A program made the translations under genes and the position numbers. A stretch of DNA of 64,000 bases from Actinomadura atramentaria DSM 43919 (GTDB taxonomy: Bacteria > Actinomycetota > Actinomycetes > Streptosporangiales > Streptosporangiaceae): contig NZ_KB907220.1 in NCBI RefSeq assembly GCF_000381885.1, forward strand, positions 34,547 through 98,546. The letters run 5' to 3'. This document shows, in pieces, positions 60,882 through 64,000 of the stretch (positions within the stretch are counted from its first letter, which is position 1; each line of letters begins with the position of its first letter). The notes beneath the pieces are model-generated. The model saw only the letters and a list, made by a program, of their open reading frames with translations, was not told where the DNA came from and did not search any database.

Positions 60882-62882
60882 ATGGCCCCAACCGACCTTC
60901 CGATGCGGGACGATTCGCATATGACCGCTCGTGCGACCCTCCCCTACGGCTCCTGGCCCTCCCCCATCTCCGCCGCCGACGTCGCCCGCGCCCGGCTGCG
61001 CCTCAGTTTCCCCCTGGTCTCGGGTTCCCGCGTGTGGTGGCAGGAGACCCGCCCGGACGAGGGCGGCCGGACGACGGTCATGCTCCTCGACGCCGGCGGC
61101 GACCCCGTCGAGCTGCTCCCCGCCCCGTGGAACGCGCGCACCCGCGTCCACGAGTACGGCGGGCGGTCCTACCTGCCGATCCCCTCCGGCTCCGGCCACA
61201 CCCTGCTGTTCTCGAACTACGAGGACCAGCGGCTCCACCTCCTGGACCCCGGCGACGCCAAGCCGCGCCCGCTGACGCCCGAGCCCGCCCGGCCCGGCGG
61301 GCTGCGCTACGCCGACTACGTGCTGTCGCCCGACGCCACGGAGGTCTGGTGCGTCTGCGAGGGGCACACGCCGGACGGCATCCGGCGGGCGATCGTCGCG
61401 GTCCCGCTCGACGGGTCCGCCGCCGACAACCCCGCCGCGATCCGCGAGATCGTCACCGGGGACCACTTCTTCGCGTCGCCCGCCCCGTCCCCGACCGGCG
61501 GGCACCTGGCGTGGGTCCAGTGGAGCCACCCGCGGATGCCGTGGGACGGCACCGAGGTGCGCGTCGCGGCGCTGGAGGACGGGCGGGCCGTCACGCCGCG
61601 CACCGTCAAGGGCGGTCTCACCGAGTCGGCGCTCGCGCCGCTGTGGGTCGGTGAGCAGGCGCTGTACGTCGTGTCGGACTGGCCGGGATTCTGGAACATC
61701 TACCAGGTCGGGCTGTACGGCGAGTCGCCGCAGGCGCTCTACCCGGCCGAGGAGGAGTTCGCCGACGCGCTCTGGCAGCTCGGCGGGATGCCGTACGCGC
61801 AGCTCGGGGACGGGCGGCTCGCCGTCCTGCACGGCGAGGGCGACCAGCGGCTCGGCGTCTACGACCCCGACACCCTCGACCTCGTCGACCTCGACCTGCC
61901 CTACAGCGACTGGTCGATGTCGCTGTCCGCGGACGGCGCCGTCGTCGTCGGCGTCGCGGGCGGGCCGGACACCGCCACCGCCGTCGTCCGCGTCGACACC
62001 GCCACCGGCGCGGCCGAGGTCCTGCGCAGCGAGCTGGACGAGCTGCCCGACCCGGCCTACCTGCCGACGCCGCGCCCCGACCGGCTCGACGGCACGTTCG
62101 GCCGCGCCGTCCACGCCTACGTGTACGAGCCCGCGAACCCCGTCGCGGAAGGGCCCGCCGACGAGCTGCCGCCGTACGTGGTGTTCGTCCACGGCGGCCC
62201 GACGAGCCGCGCGTCCCAGCGGCTCGACCTGGAGCGCGCCTACTTCACCAGCCGCGGCATCGGCGTCGTGGACGTCAACTACGGCGGCTCCACCGGCTAC
62301 GGCCGCAGCTACCGGGAGCGGCTGCGGCGGCAGTGGGGCGTCGTGGACGTCGAGGACGCCGTGTCCGCCGCCCGCGCCCTCGCCGACGCCGGGTTCGCCG
62401 ACCCCGAGCGCCTCGCGATCCGCGGCGCGAGCGCGGGCGGCTGGACGACGCTCGCCGCGGTGACGTCCACCGACGTGTTCAAGGCCGCGACGTCCTACTT
62501 CGGCATCAGCGACCTCAAGAGCCTCGCCGCCGCCACCCACGACTTCGAGTCGCAGTACCTCTTCGGCCTGATCGGCCCGCTGCCCGGCTTCGAGCGCGCC
62601 TACGAGGAGCGCTCCCCGCTGAACCGCGCCGACGCCACGGCCTGCCCGGTCCTGCTCCTGCAGGGCGCCGACGACCCGGTCGTCCCCCCGGACCAGTCGG
62701 AACGCTTCGCCCAGTCCCTCGCCGCCCAGAAGATCCCCCACGCCCACCTGACCTTCGAGGGCGAGGCCCACGGCTTCCGCCGCTCCGAAACGGTCACGAC
62801 CTGCCTGGAAGCGGAGCTCTCCTTCTACGGCCAGACCCTGAACTTCACCCCCCGAGGCGTCCCCACCCTCACCCTGAACTGA
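60882..62882 (+). CDS. S9-family peptidase (prolyl oligopeptidase type)
   Basis: 666 aa from ATG 60882, the first ATG after GGAGG at 60863 (14-base spacing, rather long); ATGs at 60903 and 60921 are alternatives. A beta-propeller of about 380 residues precedes an alpha/beta hydrolase domain with catalytic Ser517 (RGASAGGW), Asp598 (GADDPVVPP) and His630 (EAHGFRR). No signal peptide, so cytoplasmic; it should cleave short peptides, like acylaminoacyl peptidases. Confidence 0.92.
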   Translation: MAPTDLPMRDDSHMTARATLPYGSWPSPISAADVARARLRLSFPLVSGSRVWWQETRPDEGGRTTVMLLDAGGDPVELLPAPWNARTRVHEYGGRSYLPIPSGSGHTLLFSNYEDQRLHLLDPGDAKPRPLTPEPARPGGLRYADYVLSPDATEVWCVCEGHTPDGIRRAIVAVPLDGSAADNPAAIREIVTGDHFFASPAPSPTGGHLAWVQWSHPRMPWDGTEVRVAALEDGRAVTPRTVKGGLTESALAPLWVGEQALYVVSDWPGFWNIYQVGLYGESPQALYPAEEEFADALWQLGGMPYAQLGDGRLAVLHGEGDQRLGVYDPDTLDLVDLDLPYSDWSMSLSADGAVVVGVAGGPDTATAVVRVDTATGAAEVLRSELDELPDPAYLPTPRPDRLDGTFGRAVHAYVYEPANPVAEGPADELPPYVVFVHGGPTSRASQRLDLERAYFTSRGIGVVDVNYGGSTGYGRSYRERLRRQWGVVDVEDAVSAARALADAGFADPERLAIRGASAGGWTTLAAVTSTDVFKAATSYFGISDLKSLAAATHDFESQYLFGLIGPLPGFERAYEERSPLNRADATACPVLLLQGADDPVVPPDQSERFAQSLAAQKIPHAHLTFEGEAHGFRRSETVTTCLEAELSFYGQTLNFTPRGVPTLTLN

Positions 62883-62949
62883 CCCCGCCCGCCCCCTCAC
62901 CCCCGCTGACCGCGTCCCCGCCCCTGATGGACGCAGCACGGGAGTGGGC

Positions 62950-63240
62950 GGGTGCGCCGCCAAGGGGTCCACGGGTTGGCGGGTGCGCCGCTGAGAGGTT
63001 CTGCGGGTCGGCGGTTGAGCGGGCGGGCCGCTAGGAGGATCTGCGGGTCGGCGGTTGAGCGGGCGAACCGCTGAGAGGATCTGCGGGTCGGCGGTTGAGC
63101 GGGCGAACCGCCGGAAGGATCTACGGGTCGGCGGGTGCGCCGCTGGAAGGATCTGCGGGTCGGCGGTTGAGCGGGCGAACCGCCGGAAGGGTCCACGGGT
63201 CGGCGGGTGGGCCGCCGGGAGGGTCGGCGGTTGGGCGGGT
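62950..63240. repeat. minisatellite of 40- and 32-bp units between the peptidase and recX
   Basis: Units begin at 62950, 62981, 63013, 63053, 63093, 63133, 63165, 63205 and 63229. 40-bp units start GGTTGAGCGGGCG, 32-bp units start GGGTGCGCCG; all end GCGGGTCGGC or close to it. Two unit types alternate irregularly, and the last two copies are shortened. The 388-base gap 62883-63270 holds nothing else; no terminator is obvious. Confidence 0.9.
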
Positions 63241-63270
63241 GCTGACGGGGTTGCGGGTTGCGGGTGGGGG

Positions 63271-63975
63271 TTAGTCGGGCGGGGCGTCGAGCCCTTGGGG
63301 AAGGTCTGCGCCTTCGGCTTCCAGAGCTTCGCGGACCACGCGATAGGCGATGCCCGAGGAGTAGCCCTTGCGGGCCAGCATTCCTACCAGGCGGCGGGTC
63401 CGCTTCACCGAGTCCACGCCCCGGGTCGAGCGGAGTTTGCGTTCCACCAGGGCTCGGGCGGTCTGCTCTTCCTGCTCGGGGGCCAGTTCCTCGACGGCCT
63501 CGTTCACTGTCTCGGAGTCCACGCCGCGTCGGCGTAGTTCCGCCGCCAGTGCTCTGCGCGCGAGGCCGCGCCCCGCGTGGCGGGAGCGCACCCATGCCTG
63601 CGCGAACGCCTCGTCGTCGATCAGTCCGACGTCGGTGAAGCGGCCCAGCACGCGTTCGGCCACCGTTTCATCGACGCCCTTGCGTTGCAGCGCGGCGGCG
63701 AGCTGGGCTCGGGTCCGGGGAGCACTGGCGAGCATTCGCAGACAGATTTCCCGCGCGCGGCTTTCCGGGTCGGTGTTCTCCGATCTCCGCGCACTCTGAC
63801 GGCCTGCTTCGCCGTCCTCGCCTGCCGCATCCGGTTCGCGTCGGCCCGGTCGCTCGCTCCCTGGGCCGCTCCGGCGTGAACCGCCCCGGCCCGATCCCGA
63901 CCGGCTTGAATCACCCCAGCTCGAACCGGCCCGACCCGCCCCCTTCCAACCGGCCCCGACCCGACCCGACCCCAC
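63271..63975 (-). CDS. recX: regulatory protein RecX
   Basis: 234 aa as far as a GTG at 63975; the frame stays open to the window edge, so the true start may be outside. RecX core from about residue 70: CLRMLASAPRTRAQLAAALQRKGV, GLIDDEAFAQAWVRSRHAGRGLARRAL, then RLVGMLARKGYSSGIAYRVVREAL. It inhibits RecA filament extension. The first 65 residues are Gly/Ser/Arg repeats. recA is expected just beyond the right edge. Confidence 0.9.
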   Translation of the reverse strand: MGSGRVGAGWKGAGRAGSSWGDSSRSGSGRGGSRRSGPGSERPGRREPDAAGEDGEAGRQSARRSENTDPESRAREICLRMLASAPRTRAQLAAALQRKGVDETVAERVLGRFTDVGLIDDEAFAQAWVRSRHAGRGLARRALAAELRRRGVDSETVNEAVEELAPEQEEQTARALVERKLRSTRGVDSVKRTRRLVGMLARKGYSSGIAYRVVREALEAEGADLPQGLDAPPD

Positions 63976-64000
63976 GCCACTCGACCCGCCCGAGCCCGAC

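Noticed and set aside
62950..63240. CRISPR array
   Set aside because: The units abut one another with no unique spacers, are imperfect and of two lengths, and no cas gene is present.
62897..63595. A repeat protein encoded across the minisatellite on the minus strand
   Set aside because: The frame overlaps recX out of frame, and the repeats are not multiples of three (40 and 32 bp), so no protein repeat is maintained.

Overview
The window is one stretch of an actinomycete chromosome. The base composition is extremely G+C rich, coding frames carry G/C at almost every third position, GTG starts and 4-base ATGA/GTGA stop-start overlaps are common, and the housekeeping gene order is actinobacterial (phoH-ybeY, hrcA-dnaJ, lepA/rpsT, holA-comEC-comEA, miaB-dapF-miaA, gluABCD, recX). 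Protein flavour suggests Streptosporangiales or Thermomonosporaceae (an Actinomadura-like organism), which is inference only. I found no rRNA or tRNA gene, CRISPR array, transposase, integrase or phage gene.

Left core block (1-16.1 kb): a cytidine-deaminase-like protein without zinc ligands, a lipoprotein, the phoH-ybeY-CNNM operon, a HIT protein, a sigma factor with a co-translated membrane protein, a GC palindrome array, rsmE, the hrcA-dnaJ heat-shock operon behind a CIRCE operator, a DUF3097 gene, hemW, a YezG-like protein, two unassigned proteins, and lepA divergent from rpsT.

Accessory insert 1 (16.1-27.9 kb), between rpsT and holA: a Tpt1/KptA RNA 2'-phosphotransferase, a HAD-like protein, a LysR regulator, an aromatic-type catabolic operon (flavin hydroxylase, dienelactone hydrolase, class II aldolase, FAH-fold hydrolase) divergent from a VOC dioxygenase, a three-gene ABC importer with a fused permease, and an IclR regulator. 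Matching operator-like sequences lie in the catabolic and importer promoters, and a related palindrome covers the iclR start codon. I read these as one regulon that imports and degrades an unidentified, possibly aromatic, acid.

Middle core (27.9-36.8 kb): holA, comEC, comEA, degV, hutI with a long untranslated leader, and hflX.

Accessory insert 2 (36.9-51.4 kb): aceB (malate synthase A) followed by glcDEF (glycolate oxidase), together a glycolate-to-malate route; an anchored exported protein; a complete peptide/nickel-type ABC importer with a double ATPase; and a histidine kinase with no response regulator beside it.

Right core (51.6-64 kb): dapF, miaA, an MT0933-like small protein, an extradiol-dioxygenase-like protein, miaB, gluABCD, a flavoprotein monooxygenase, an S9 peptidase, a 40/32-bp minisatellite and recX, whose 5' end may lie outside the window. 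Nearly every other long open frame is an antisense or out-of-frame shadow produced by the base composition.
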